NCBI GenBank assembly: GCA_030043175.1
Contig: JASHYD010000085.1
Location: 1 to 8,342, forward strand
DNA length: 8,342 nt
Source of the DNA: Xanthobacteraceae bacterium
GTDB taxonomy: Bacteria > Pseudomonadota > Alphaproteobacteria > Rhizobiales > Xanthobacteraceae
Direction: 5' to 3'
The notes under the pieces were generated by a model. It worked only from the letters and a program-made list of their open reading frames with translations. It was not told the origin of the DNA and searched no databases. A program made the translations under genes and the position numbers. Each line of letters opens with the position of its first letter. Position 1 is the stretch's first letter. Below are positions 1 through 7,098 of this stretch, one piece after another.

Positions 1-1
1 C

Positions 2-976
2 GCCGCCACGTTGATCGTGTCGCCGGCGGGCGAATCCTTGCTGCTCGACACTGGATTTCCGGACGGCGACCGCGACGCGAAACGAATCTACGCGGCGGCG
101 CAAAAGGCCGGGTTGAAGCAGATCGACTATCTGGTGATCAGCCATTGGCACCGCGACCATGAAGGCGGCCTTGCCGCACTCGCCAAGATGATCCCGATCG
201 GCCGGTTTTTCGATCACGGCGATGGGGTCGAGGCTGTCGACAAAGCGAGGCTCGAGGACTACAAGGCCGTGGCCGGCAGCAAGCGCACGGTCGTCAAGCC
301 TGGCGACAAAATTCCTTTAGAGGGCGCTGATGTTCTGGTCGTATCTTCCGAATTCACGCTCATCGATCATCCGGTCAACGGCGGCGGCCCCAACCCGCTC
401 TGCGTCGATGCGGCCCAGATGGCGCCGGCCGCGCCGGAAAATCAGCGCATGGTCGGCGTGCTGGTCAGTTTCGGCGCCTTCACGTTCCTCGACGTCGCCG
501 ATCTCGACTGGCAGAAGGAGATGGAGCTCGTCTGCCCCACCAACAGATTGGGGCGTGTCAGCCTCTACCAGACGAGCCGTCACGGGTCGTTCGACGGCGC
601 CGGTGCACCGGCATTTCTTGGCGCCATCAACCCGCAGGTCATCGTGGTGAACAACGGCCCCCGCAAAGGTCTCGGCCAATCCGACAACCGCATCAAGCCG
701 CTGGAGACATCCAAGCCGTCCGCTCCTTACGAGAAAAATTCGTATCTCAGGATGGCGAAGCTGCCGGGAATCGAAGGCATCTGGCAGGGGCACCTTTCAT
801 TGCTGGATAAGGACCCGAGCCACAATACCTCGCCTGACATGATCGCGAACTTCGAAGAAACCGCGCAGTGCCAGGGCAATCTGATAACGGCATCGGTCGC
901 GGCGGACGGCAGATTTACCCTCACCAACGGTCGCAACGGCTTTAGCAAGACCTACGTGGCGCGGCAGGCGAAATAG
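2..976 (+). CDS. MBL-fold (ComEC-like) metallo-hydrolase, 5' partial
   Basis: The frame is open from base 2 and the first visible residues (AATLIVSPAGES) already belong to the first beta strand of a metallo-beta-lactamase fold. The true start, probably with a signal peptide, therefore lies upstream of the window; the TTG at 11 is not a credible start. Visible length is 324 residues. Counting from the leucine encoded at 11, the metal-binding motif HWHRDH is at residues 45-50. An Asp-rich strand (LDVADLD, 160-166) stands where the bridging ligand is expected, and SRHGS (189-193) corresponds to the HHGS motif of ComEC/Rec2-type hydrolase domains. The following FLGAINPQVIVVNNG also fits that subgroup. 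Known members hydrolyse phosphodiesters or other esters; the substrate here cannot be read from sequence. No membrane channel domain is visible, so this is not a full ComEC. It converges on the ABC-F gene. Confidence 0.85.
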   Translation, partial: AATLIVSPAGESLLLDTGFPDGDRDAKRIYAAAQKAGLKQIDYLVISHWHRDHEGGLAALAKMIPIGRFFDHGDGVEAVDKARLEDYKAVAGSKRTVVKPGDKIPLEGADVLVVSSEFTLIDHPVNGGGPNPLCVDAAQMAPAAPENQRMVGVLVSFGAFTFLDVADLDWQKEMELVCPTNRLGRVSLYQTSRHGSFDGAGAPAFLGAINPQVIVVNNGPRKGLGQSDNRIKPLETSKPSAPYEKNSYLRMAKLPGIEGIWQGHLSLLDKDPSHNTSPDMIANFEETAQCQGNLITASVAADGRFTLTNGRNGFSKTYVARQAK

Positions 977-1138
977 CAGCCCATCATCGCAGCACAGTTC
1001 GCTGTCGCGCGCTGTGGCGTCGAGCATCGGTGTCGTTGCGCGCGAAGGCGGCGAACCTGTAACTGGTAATGGCGGGATGCGTGCGTTCACGGCAATGACG
1101 CTAAAGAGTCGGTGGCGGCTGCGGTTCAAAAGAACATG

Positions 1139-1176
1139 CGCTGAGTTTCCGATTGAGTGAATCGCTCGTTTCAGCG
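1139..1176. repeat. Two-tier inverted repeat
   Basis: CGCTGA (1139-1144) pairs perfectly with TCAGCG (1171-1176). Nested inside, CGATT (1150-1154) pairs with AATCG (1160-1164) around a five-base loop. The two stems are separated by an internal loop of five and six bases. It could fold as one long hairpin in RNA from either strand. There is no T run beside it, so a terminator role is only a guess. Confidence 0.4.
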
Positions 1177-1200
1177 TCAGGCCACGCGCAATGACACCCC

Positions 1201-1215
1201 GCCGCGTTACGCGGC
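1201..1215. repeat. Compact GC-rich hairpin
   Basis: GCCGCG TTA CGCGGC is a perfect 6-bp stem with a three-base loop. It lies about 100 bases beyond the stop codon of the minus-strand ABC-F gene. A T tract is missing, so intrinsic termination is uncertain; it may simply be a stable structure protecting a 3' end. Confidence 0.35.
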
Positions 1216-1318
1216 CGGGACCCGTTGTAGCGGGCACTCCGCGTTCGAATGACGGCCACTCGGGCACGGTCTGGGTTGGCCGGGAGCAGCCACTCGCGCC
1301 GCGTCATCGCAATGTGCT

Positions 1319-3220
1319 CTAACCTGCCGCCACTGCGTTGTCATAGGCCTCGCTCAGGGTGAGCCATTGGCGTTCAGCATCCGAAAGGCTGCGTACGACG
1401 TCGGCGCGCTCCTTCCCGAGCGTCGCGACCCGAGAGGGGTCGCGACCGTAGAGCGCGGGATCAGCGAGCGCTGCATCGATTTCGGCAAGCCTTTTGGTAA
1501 ATCGGGAAACGGCCTTGTCGCATTCGTCGATGCGCCGCCTGAGCGGGGCAAGCTCGCTGCGTCTCTCGGCGGCGGCCCGGCGCAGGGCGGCCCGCGACGT
1601 GCGCGCTTCGCCGCTGTTATTGCGCTCCCGGATCTCGCGCGGCCCCTCCTCGAGCGAACCCGCAAGCACGAGCCGGCGATAGTCGTCAAGGTCTCCATCG
1701 AAGGGAGTGACCTCGCCGTTCGCAACGAGCAACAACCGCTCGACACAGGCCTCCAAAAGAAAGCGGTCGTGCGAGACCAGGATAACGGCGCCGGAATAAT
1801 CGTTGATGGCCTCGATCAGCGCTGCGCGGCTGTCGATATCGAGGTGGTTGGTGGGCTCGTCCAGCACCACAAGATGCGGTCCCTCGAAGGTTGCAAGCCC
1901 GATGAGCAGACGCGCCTTCTCTCCGCCCGAGAGGCTCGCCACCTTGGTGTCGGCCATGGCGGCCGAAAACCCGATAGCGCCGGCGCGCGCGCGGACCTTG
2001 GCCTCCGGTGCGTCCGGCATCAGTCGCCGCAAATGGTCGTAGGCGCTTGCTTGCGGATTGAGTTCTTCGAGCTGATGCTGGGCGAAATATGCCGTTTTGA
2101 GCTTGTCGGCGCGGGTTACGCGCCCCGAGAACGGCGCGAGCCGGTCGGAGAGGAGCTTGGCCAAGGTCGACTTGCCGTTGCCGTTGGCGCCGAGCAGAGC
2201 GATGCGATCGTCGGCGTCGATGCGCAGCGTGAGCCGCCGCAGGACCGGACGGTCGGGTTCATAACCGACGGCGGCGTCGTCGAGGGCGATGATCGGCGGC
2301 GACAAGGGCTTGGCAGGCGAGGGGATCGCGATCGGCTGCGCCTCCGCCTCGATGTGCGCGTTGATCGGCTGCAATTTCGCCAGGAGCTTGAGGCGCGATT
2401 GCGCCTGGCGCGCCTTGCTGGCCTTGGCGCGGAAGCGCTCCACGAACGCCGTGAGATGCTTGCGCTGCGCCTCCTGCTTGCGCGCGAGGCTGTGGTCCAA
2501 GGCAAGGCGATCGCTGCGCTGGCGCTCGAAGGAGGTGTAGTTGCCGCGATAAAAGGTGAGCTTGGCGCGGTCGAGATGCAGAATCGAATCAACGGCGGTG
2601 TCGAGCAGATCGCGGTCGTGACTGATGATGATAACGGTGCGCGGATAGTGTGCGATGTGGTCCTCAAGCCACAAGGTGCCTTCGAGGTCGAGATAGTTGG
2701 TAGGTTCATCAAGCAGCAACAAATCCGGTTCGGCAAACAGCACCGCCGCGAGCGCCACCCGCATACGCCAGCCGCCGGAGAATTCCGCGCATGGCCGTTG
2801 CTGATCCGCATGCGAGAAGCCGAGCCCTGCGAGTATGCTGGCGGCGCGCGCAGGGGCCGCGTGCGCGCCGATGTCGGCGAGGCGCGACTGGATTTCGGCG
2901 ATGCGGTTCGGTTCGGTTGCGGTCTCGGCCTCCCGCAGCAGGGCCGTGCGCTCGGGATGGCCCTCAAGCACAATGTCGATCAGGCGCTCCGGCCCGCCGG
3001 GGGCTTCCTGCGGCAGCCGGCCGATGGTCGCGCGCGCCGGGCGAACGAAGCTGCCGTGCTCGACGGCAATGTCGCCCGCAATGGCGCGAAACAGCGTGGA
3101 TTTTCCAGTGCCGTTGCGCCCGACAAGCCCAACGCGGGCGCCGTCGGGGATTTGCACCGTCGCGCGCTCGATCAGGAGCCGTCCAGCCAGACGCAGCGAA
3201 ACATCGTCGATCACCAGCAT
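1319..3220 (-). CDS. ABC-F family ATPase, YheS-like
   Basis: Soluble tandem ATPase with two ABC domains and no membrane segment, as in ABC-F proteins, which act on the ribosome rather than in transport. Numbering from the ATG at 3238, the first domain has Walker A GRNGTGKST (40-48), signature FSGGW (153-157), Walker B LLLLDEPTNYLD (173-184) and switch His207. The charged linker is about 235-310. The second domain has GANGNGKST (350-358), LSGGE (436-440), LVVLDEPTNHLD (456-467) and His490. A charged helical, probably coiled-coil, tail runs from about 545 to the end. The length of about 633 residues and this tail match E. coli YheS (637) better than EttA; Uup is the alternative. I prefer the ATG at 3220 (MLVIDDVSLRLAG) because TTAAGG lies just upstream and family members begin at this strand; the ATG at 3238 would add six residues without a clear ribosome binding site. 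The gene stands alone. Confidence 0.92.
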   Translation of the reverse strand: MLVIDDVSLRLAGRLLIERATVQIPDGARVGLVGRNGTGKSTLFRAIAGDIAVEHGSFVRPARATIGRLPQEAPGGPERLIDIVLEGHPERTALLREAETATEPNRIAEIQSRLADIGAHAAPARAASILAGLGFSHADQQRPCAEFSGGWRMRVALAAVLFAEPDLLLLDEPTNYLDLEGTLWLEDHIAHYPRTVIIISHDRDLLDTAVDSILHLDRAKLTFYRGNYTSFERQRSDRLALDHSLARKQEAQRKHLTAFVERFRAKASKARQAQSRLKLLAKLQPINAHIEAEAQPIAIPSPAKPLSPPIIALDDAAVGYEPDRPVLRRLTLRIDADDRIALLGANGNGKSTLAKLLSDRLAPFSGRVTRADKLKTAYFAQHQLEELNPQASAYDHLRRLMPDAPEAKVRARAGAIGFSAAMADTKVASLSGGEKARLLIGLATFEGPHLVVLDEPTNHLDIDSRAALIEAINDYSGAVILVSHDRFLLEACVERLLLVANGEVTPFDGDLDDYRRLVLAGSLEEGPREIRERNNSGEARTSRAALRRAAAERRSELAPLRRRIDECDKAVSRFTKRLAEIDAALADPALYGRDPSRVATLGKERADVVRSLSDAERQWLTLSEAYDNAVAAG

Positions 3221-3383
3221 GGGCCTTAATGACCCCATTGCGGGCGTTCGCGCAACCCGTCAGCTCCAACGCCAGCCCACACCGTGGCCCGCATCGAGCC
3301 GCCGCGTCCGGCCCGTGGCCGAAATGCGGGGCCGCCCCATCCGCTCAATCCGCGCTGTGCGACTTGCCTGCGTCAGCGCGCCT

Positions 3384-3413
3384 GTTGCCAAGGGCGCACT
3401 GGGCAACGAGAAT
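3384..3413 (+). promoter_or_regulatory. Candidate promoter with inverted repeat upstream of the cyclase gene
   Basis: TTGCCA (3385-3390), a 17-base spacer and GAGAAT (3408-3413) resemble a housekeeping promoter, with five and four of six consensus bases. Transcription would start near 3420, about 27 bases before the cyclase ATG. A perfect inverted repeat, GTTGCC (3384-3389) and GGCAAC (3402-3407) with 12 bases between, overlaps the -35 box and ends directly before the -10 box. That is where a repressor operator could sit. The promoter match alone is modest. Confidence 0.4.
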
Positions 3414-3446
3414 TGCAAAGCGCAGATCGACGAATCGGGAGAGCAT

Positions 3447-4262
3447 ATGTGCGTCGCCGGATGTGAAGAGAGGGTCTGGGCAGCCTTGAGCAGGCGAAGC
3501 TTCTTCACCGGCGCAGCTGCGAGCGGATTTGCGGCAGCGGCGGTGCCTGCACGTGCCGCGGAAACGCGCAGCTTCACCAAAGTGGTGGACCTCACCCACA
3601 CCATGTCGCCTGAATTTCCGACCTTCATGGGCAAACCCGGTATCGAAATGGAACGCGAATTCGACTTCAAGAAGGACCGTTTCAATTTGTTCTGGTGGCA
3701 CATCGTCGAGCATGCCGGCACCCATCTCGACGCTCCTTTTCACTTCTCCGAGACCGGGCTTTCAGCCGAGAAGCTGTCAGTCGAGCATCTTGTCATTCCC
3801 CTTGCAGTGGTCAATGTCGTTTATCAGGCCGAGCAGGACGCCGACTATCAATTGTCCGGCGAAGATCTGGCCAAATGGGAATCCAAGCATGGCCGTCTGC
3901 CGGCCGGCTGCTGCGTCGCACTGCATTCGGGCTGGGGTGAGCTCGCAACCACCGATCCCGCCACCTTCATCGGGCGCGATGTCGACGGCACTTTGCATTT
4001 TCCCGGTTTTGCGCCCGAGGCCGCTGCATGGCTGCTGAAAGAGCGCGAGGTCGCCGGCATCGCGGTCGACACCATGTCGCTCGACCACGGGCCGTCGCGG
4101 GAGTTCAAAACCCATCAACTATGGTTGCCCTCGGGCCGCTGGGGGCTCGAAAACGTCGCCAATCTCGACAAGGTGCCAGAGGCAGGCGCGACGCTTGTCG
4201 TCGGCGCCTCCAAAGTGAAGGATTCGACCGGCGGCTTGGCCAGGGTCATTGCGCTGGTGTGA
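3447..4262 (+). CDS. Tat-exported cyclase-family metal hydrolase (KynB/isatin hydrolase-like)
   Basis: 271-residue protein of the cyclase family (PF04199), which includes kynurenine formamidase and isatin hydrolase: metal-dependent enzymes that open cyclic or linear amides. The signature HAGTHLDAPFH is at residues 89-99, DLTH at 48-51, DTMSLDHG at 198-205, and His213 and Glu225 lie in the conserved region ending in ENVANL. By family analogy His89, His93, Asp95, His213 and Glu225 would bind the metal ions. The N-terminus has a twin-arginine motif SRRSFF (15-20), an Ala-rich hydrophobic stretch (22-35) and a likely cleavage site after ARA (35-37), so the folded enzyme should act in the periplasm. 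Two cysteines (C2, C6) precede the Tat motif. The ATG at 3447 follows GGGAGAG (3437-3443) and gives exactly this signal; the same frame is open further upstream but there it is only the antisense of the ABC-F gene. Substrate unknown. A cytoplasmic kynurenine pathway role is unlikely because of export and the absence of kynurenine genes nearby. Confidence 0.88.
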   Translation: MCVAGCEERVWAALSRRSFFTGAAASGFAAAAVPARAAETRSFTKVVDLTHTMSPEFPTFMGKPGIEMEREFDFKKDRFNLFWWHIVEHAGTHLDAPFHFSETGLSAEKLSVEHLVIPLAVVNVVYQAEQDADYQLSGEDLAKWESKHGRLPAGCCVALHSGWGELATTDPATFIGRDVDGTLHFPGFAPEAAAWLLKEREVAGIAVDTMSLDHGPSREFKTHQLWLPSGRWGLENVANLDKVPEAGATLVVGASKVKDSTGGLARVIALV

Positions 4263-4310
4263 CGCTGGTTGTTGCGTCCGCGCGAACAGCGTCAGCGACA
4301 GCCGGTGTCG
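4261..4310. terminator. Two hairpins between convergent genes, possible bidirectional terminator
   Basis: GACGCTG (4261-4267) pairs perfectly with CAGCGTC (4287-4293), starting within the stop codon of the cyclase gene. A second hairpin, CGACA (4296-4300) and TGTCG (4306-4310) with a five-base loop, ends four bases before the last codon of the opposing DUF937 gene. Together they fill the 52-base gap. There is no T run, so factor-independent termination is not assured; blocking of read-through in both directions is inferred from position. Confidence 0.45.
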
Positions 4311-4314
4311 TACC

Positions 4315-5475
4315 TCATCGTCCGCCGCCACCCGCACCGACCGTTGAGGGTTGCCCCGCAAGTTCCGCGAGCTTGGTCTTCACGGGATCGAGGACCGGCC
4401 TCAACACCTCGCCCACGCCTGGCATATCAAGAACCTTATTGGAGAGCTGGTCGATCGCCGGCATGGCAGGACCAACCACACTGGCTATGGTCTTGCGTTG
4501 ATCCGGGGACAGCTGTCCAGCCAAGCCGCTGACTTTATCAATCTGATCTTTGGCTGCGGCGAGCTTGGGAACCGCCGCCTTGGCCGAGTCGACGTCGGTA
4601 ACGCCCTGAAGCGACGTGCGCACATCACTGATGCTGTCGCCGAGCGTGTTCTTGACATCAACGCCGTCGACGACGACGTTCTTGTTTGCGGTGCTCATCT
4701 CCGGCGTGGGCGCCTGTTGCATCGCCTGTTGCTGCCGGTGCGGGCCAGGCCCGAACAGATACTGAAGGAGACCGCCAAGCAGGAGCAGGGGAATCGCCCA
4801 ATATGCCCAATTTGAAGAGCCGGAGGTTGCGGCGCGAGAGTTACGCGGGTCGGCCGCTCCGACTGGGCGGGGGGTGGTTGTCGCCGACGGCCGGGTCGCC
4901 TGAGCGGCCGGGGTGGCCGTGGCCGACTCGAGCCCGGTGCTGACCCCGGCCCTGTCAAGTGCCTCACCCATCCCGGCGGGCAGCGCCTGAGCGATCTGCT
5001 CCCTTTGCGACGCCAGCAGACTGGTGAGGCTGCCGCTATCGACGCCCCGCGCTCCTATCTGCCGGCCGATGAGCCCCATGACCAGCGGTGTCAGCATGCC
5101 AAGCAGTGAATTAGCTCTGTTCTGTCCGAGACCGGAAAACCTGGCGACGGCCCCGGTCAGGGCAGCTTGGTCGTGGGTGCCGAGCAATGAGGTGAGCAGG
5201 CTTGATCCTCTTTCAATGAAGGAGGATTGATTGTTGCCGCCAATCATGCTGGCAAAGTTGTCCAGCACCCCGGATTGCTGTTTGATCGTGTTGACGAGAC
5301 TTTGGGCTCCGCCCGGTTTGTCGGCAAGCCCGCCGAATGCGGCAAGCAGCGCCGGCACGCCCGCACTCACACCAGATTGCGCATCGCCGCGATTGAGCCC
5401 GAGCGCGGCGGCGATTCGCCCGACCATGTCAGGCGTCAGGAACTGCATCATGTACGATACGAGATTGGTAGCCAT
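4315..5475 (-). CDS. DUF937-domain membrane-anchored protein
   Basis: 386-residue protein of unknown function. Residues 1 to about 150 match the DUF937 pattern: MATNLVSYMMQFLTPDMVGRIA at the start, then a GSSLLTSLLG segment and SLLGMLTPLVMGLIGRQ near 133-149. A low-complexity Ala/Thr/Pro-rich linker (about 190-221) leads to one predicted membrane helix (WAYWAIPLLLLGGLLQYLFG, about 223-242). After it come a His/Gln-rich turn and a helical region rich in Ala, Asp and Lys, ending in GAGGGGR. The likely topology is DUF937 in the cytoplasm and the tail in the periplasm. I chose the ATG at 5475 because GAGGAAG (5487-5481) lies five bases upstream and because a stress promoter ends about 38 bases before it. 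The ATG at 5568 would add 31 residues, lies upstream of that promoter and has no family support. The gene follows the hydroxylase on the same strand but appears to be transcribed separately. The function cannot be inferred. Confidence 0.82.
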   Translation of the reverse strand: MATNLVSYMMQFLTPDMVGRIAAALGLNRGDAQSGVSAGVPALLAAFGGLADKPGGAQSLVNTIKQQSGVLDNFASMIGGNNQSSFIERGSSLLTSLLGTHDQAALTGAVARFSGLGQNRANSLLGMLTPLVMGLIGRQIGARGVDSGSLTSLLASQREQIAQALPAGMGEALDRAGVSTGLESATATPAAQATRPSATTTPRPVGAADPRNSRAATSGSSNWAYWAIPLLLLGGLLQYLFGPGPHRQQQAMQQAPTPEMSTANKNVVVDGVDVKNTLGDSISDVRTSLQGVTDVDSAKAAVPKLAAAKDQIDKVSGLAGQLSPDQRKTIASVVGPAMPAIDQLSNKVLDMPGVGEVLRPVLDPVKTKLAELAGQPSTVGAGGGGR

Positions 5476-5512
5476 GCGAGCTTCCTCGACCTCTTCAAGT
5501 CCGCTTGACTCA

Positions 5513-5537
5513 AACGCGCGTTGCGGGTTCGAGTTCC
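5513..5537 (-). promoter_or_regulatory. EcfG-type general stress promoter of the DUF937 gene
   Basis: On the minus strand GGAAC (5537-5533) is followed by 16 bases and CGTT (5516-5513). This is the full consensus described for EcfG, the general stress sigma factor of alphaproteobacteria (GGAAC-N16/17-CGTT). Transcription would begin near 5505, about 30 bases before the ATG at 5475, leaving room for the GAGGAAG ribosome binding site. The match is exact in both boxes, in a 111-base intergenic region and in the correct orientation. This predicts control by the PhyR-NepR-EcfG cascade, whose genes are not in the window. Confidence 0.65.
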
Positions 5538-5586
5538 AGGGTGTGGTGGCCCGGCTGCGCACGGACAAGTTCCCGCGTTGTTGGAA

Positions 5587-7077
5587 TTAACGCTGGGCGG
5601 CCTCCCTTCGCTCTGCGACCAAATCCTCGACAGAGCCCATATCCTCGATGATTTGGTCGATGGCGGCGCGGTGCTCAGTCCAGGGGCAGTTAAAGAAGCT
5701 GTAGAGGTCCATGATATGCGGCGGACCGCCGTAGAATTTCTCGTATTGGGTATGGCGGCCAGCGAATTCCGATCCTAGCAAATCCCACGCCATCTTGACG
5801 AACTTGTAGCGTTCATCCGCCGAAGCAGTCGGTACACGCCAGTATTTCTCGAAAGTTTGCCGCGTTTGCGGATTGTCGAACACGGAGATGTCGGCCGGCA
5901 GCAGAAACGGCCCGGCTCCCATCAGCGAACGCACTTCTTCCGCAACCTGCGCGTAATTGCTCGCGCACCACTGCAGCGCCGCATAGAGAAATCTGCGGTT
6001 GACGTGAACATACCCGTTTGCGAGGGCGTGATGTTGATCAATCTGCGCCGCCATCAGGCCGAGCAACGATGCCTCCGCGGCCGCAAGTCGTCCGAGCGTC
6101 TGCTGGATGGCCGGGATACTGATGACCCCCGCCATGTCGCAGGCCCTGTGGGCGATCCCGACCATCAGCTTGAGCTTTTCGGCGAATCGCCAGTTGGATT
6201 GATGATTGCCCATGACGTGGGCGGGCGTCTTGAAATACATGTCGCGCATCAGCGCGATGTCGCGATGGCAGAACACCCGGCTCCACGGCACGCGCACGTT
6301 GTCGAACACCATAACGCCGTCGCTCTCATCGAATTGCGACGAGAAGAAATGATCGATCTTGTTGGGCGCACGCAGCTCGAAGGACTCCCGCACCCAGATC
6401 TCAACGCCCGCCTGATTGATAGGGACGGCGAAGGTGACCGCTTCGTGGATCTGGTCCGGCCCGAGCGGGATCAGGCTGCCGATCCACGCCTCATCGGAAA
6501 ACACCGCCGATGTCCCCAACAGCTTCAAACCGCTGACCACAATGCCTTCGCTGTCCTCGCTTACCACGGTCAGAGCGGGATTCGTGGTACCGGTCTCCCT
6601 GTAGATCTTGGGATCGCGGGATCCTTGAGGCGTCAGCACGAGATAGCAGGCGAACAAGTCACCCGACTTCAAGTGGCTAAAGTAGTCGATGAGGTTGCGG
6701 CCAAACCCCTTTCGGTTGGCCTCAAATAGCTCCGGCGCCATCGTCATGCCGCCGATGAAGGCCGGCACGTGATCGGGAGAGCGGCCCAGCAGGCCGTATG
6801 ACCACTCGGCGACACGCCGGTGGCACTCCGCACGTTGCTCGAGCTGTTTGCGGGATGTGGGCAACAGGAACCACGACGTGAACCGTTCGCCATCCTCGAC
6901 GAACGACATCGCTCCGAGGTTTTCCGCTTCCCGCTTGCGATCATAAATACGGGCGAACGAGCGGGCGGTGTTGCGAAAGGCCGGATGGGCGGTGACGTCG
7001 GCAACCCGTTCGCCGCCATAGTAGACGCGACGGCCGTCGCTAAGGGAAGCGAGATACTCGTCACCGGTGCGTAGCAT
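5587..7077 (-). CDS. HpaB-family FADH2-dependent aromatic hydroxylase
   Basis: 496 residues, the usual length of the large component of two-component flavin monooxygenases of the 4-hydroxyphenylacetate 3-hydroxylase family, which use FADH2 from a separate reductase to hydroxylate phenols next to the OH. The family pattern is clear: the start MLRTGDEYLASLSDGRRVYY, LLGRSPDH (96-103), LVLTPQGSRDP (146-156), GIVVSGLKLLGTSA (178-191), SSQFDESDGVMVFDNVRVPW (246-265) with FCHRD following, and GSEFAGRHTQYEKFYGG near the C-terminus. Of three residues that contact the substrate OH in Thermus HpaB (Arg100, Tyr104, His142), Arg is kept (R99) but the others align with H103 and Y145. The substrate is thus uncertain. 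The ATG at 7077 gives the conserved family N-terminus; a weak GAAGAG lies about 10 bases upstream. No reductase (HpaC) gene is in view. A divergent MarR gene and an operator-like palindrome suggest induction by a phenolic compound. The name hpaB is withheld because the pocket differs. Confidence 0.88.
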   Translation of the reverse strand: MLRTGDEYLASLSDGRRVYYGGERVADVTAHPAFRNTARSFARIYDRKREAENLGAMSFVEDGERFTSWFLLPTSRKQLEQRAECHRRVAEWSYGLLGRSPDHVPAFIGGMTMAPELFEANRKGFGRNLIDYFSHLKSGDLFACYLVLTPQGSRDPKIYRETGTTNPALTVVSEDSEGIVVSGLKLLGTSAVFSDEAWIGSLIPLGPDQIHEAVTFAVPINQAGVEIWVRESFELRAPNKIDHFFSSQFDESDGVMVFDNVRVPWSRVFCHRDIALMRDMYFKTPAHVMGNHQSNWRFAEKLKLMVGIAHRACDMAGVISIPAIQQTLGRLAAAEASLLGLMAAQIDQHHALANGYVHVNRRFLYAALQWCASNYAQVAEEVRSLMGAGPFLLPADISVFDNPQTRQTFEKYWRVPTASADERYKFVKMAWDLLGSEFAGRHTQYEKFYGGPPHIMDLYSFFNCPWTEHRAAIDQIIEDMGSVEDLVAERREAAQR

Positions 7078-7098
7078 TGGGCGGGCTCTTCGATGCGG

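Larger units (their letters stand above)
977..1318. other. Convergent intergenic gap with hairpins, no supported gene
   Basis: These 342 bases lie between the 3' ends of the metallo-hydrolase and the ABC-F gene. Open frames cross it on the minus strand, but they lack recognisable domains and convincing ribosome binding sites, and some run into the neighbouring coding sequence. The gap contains a two-tier inverted repeat (1139-1176), a compact GC hairpin (1201-1215), a weak CCCG/CGGG pair (1221-1234), and the 8-base direct repeat GCCACTCG twice in its last 70 bases. It may hold transcription terminators for both genes or the remains of a decayed gene; no T tract follows any of the hairpins. 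Confidence 0.5.

Noticed and set aside
840..1307. Minus-strand open frames in the gap after the metallo-hydrolase
   Set aside because: No recognisable domain and no good ribosome binding site; one overlaps the metallo-hydrolase gene, and they overlap each other in different frames.
1367..3229. A 620-codon open frame on the plus strand opposite the ABC-F gene
   Set aside because: It is the antisense of a clearly identified gene. Its translation shows no domain and is rich in Arg, Gly and Ala; GC-rich coding DNA commonly leaves the opposite strand open.
2835..3446. An upstream extension of the cyclase frame by 204 codons
   Set aside because: The extension runs through the antisense of the ABC-F gene. 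The Tat signal and the ribosome binding site both mark the ATG at 3447 as the start.
5524..5540. GGGTTCGAGTTCC, resembling a tRNA T loop
   Set aside because: The base that should pair with the last stem G is T instead of C, and no acceptor, anticodon or D arm can be built around it. The segment lies in the promoter region of the DUF937 gene.
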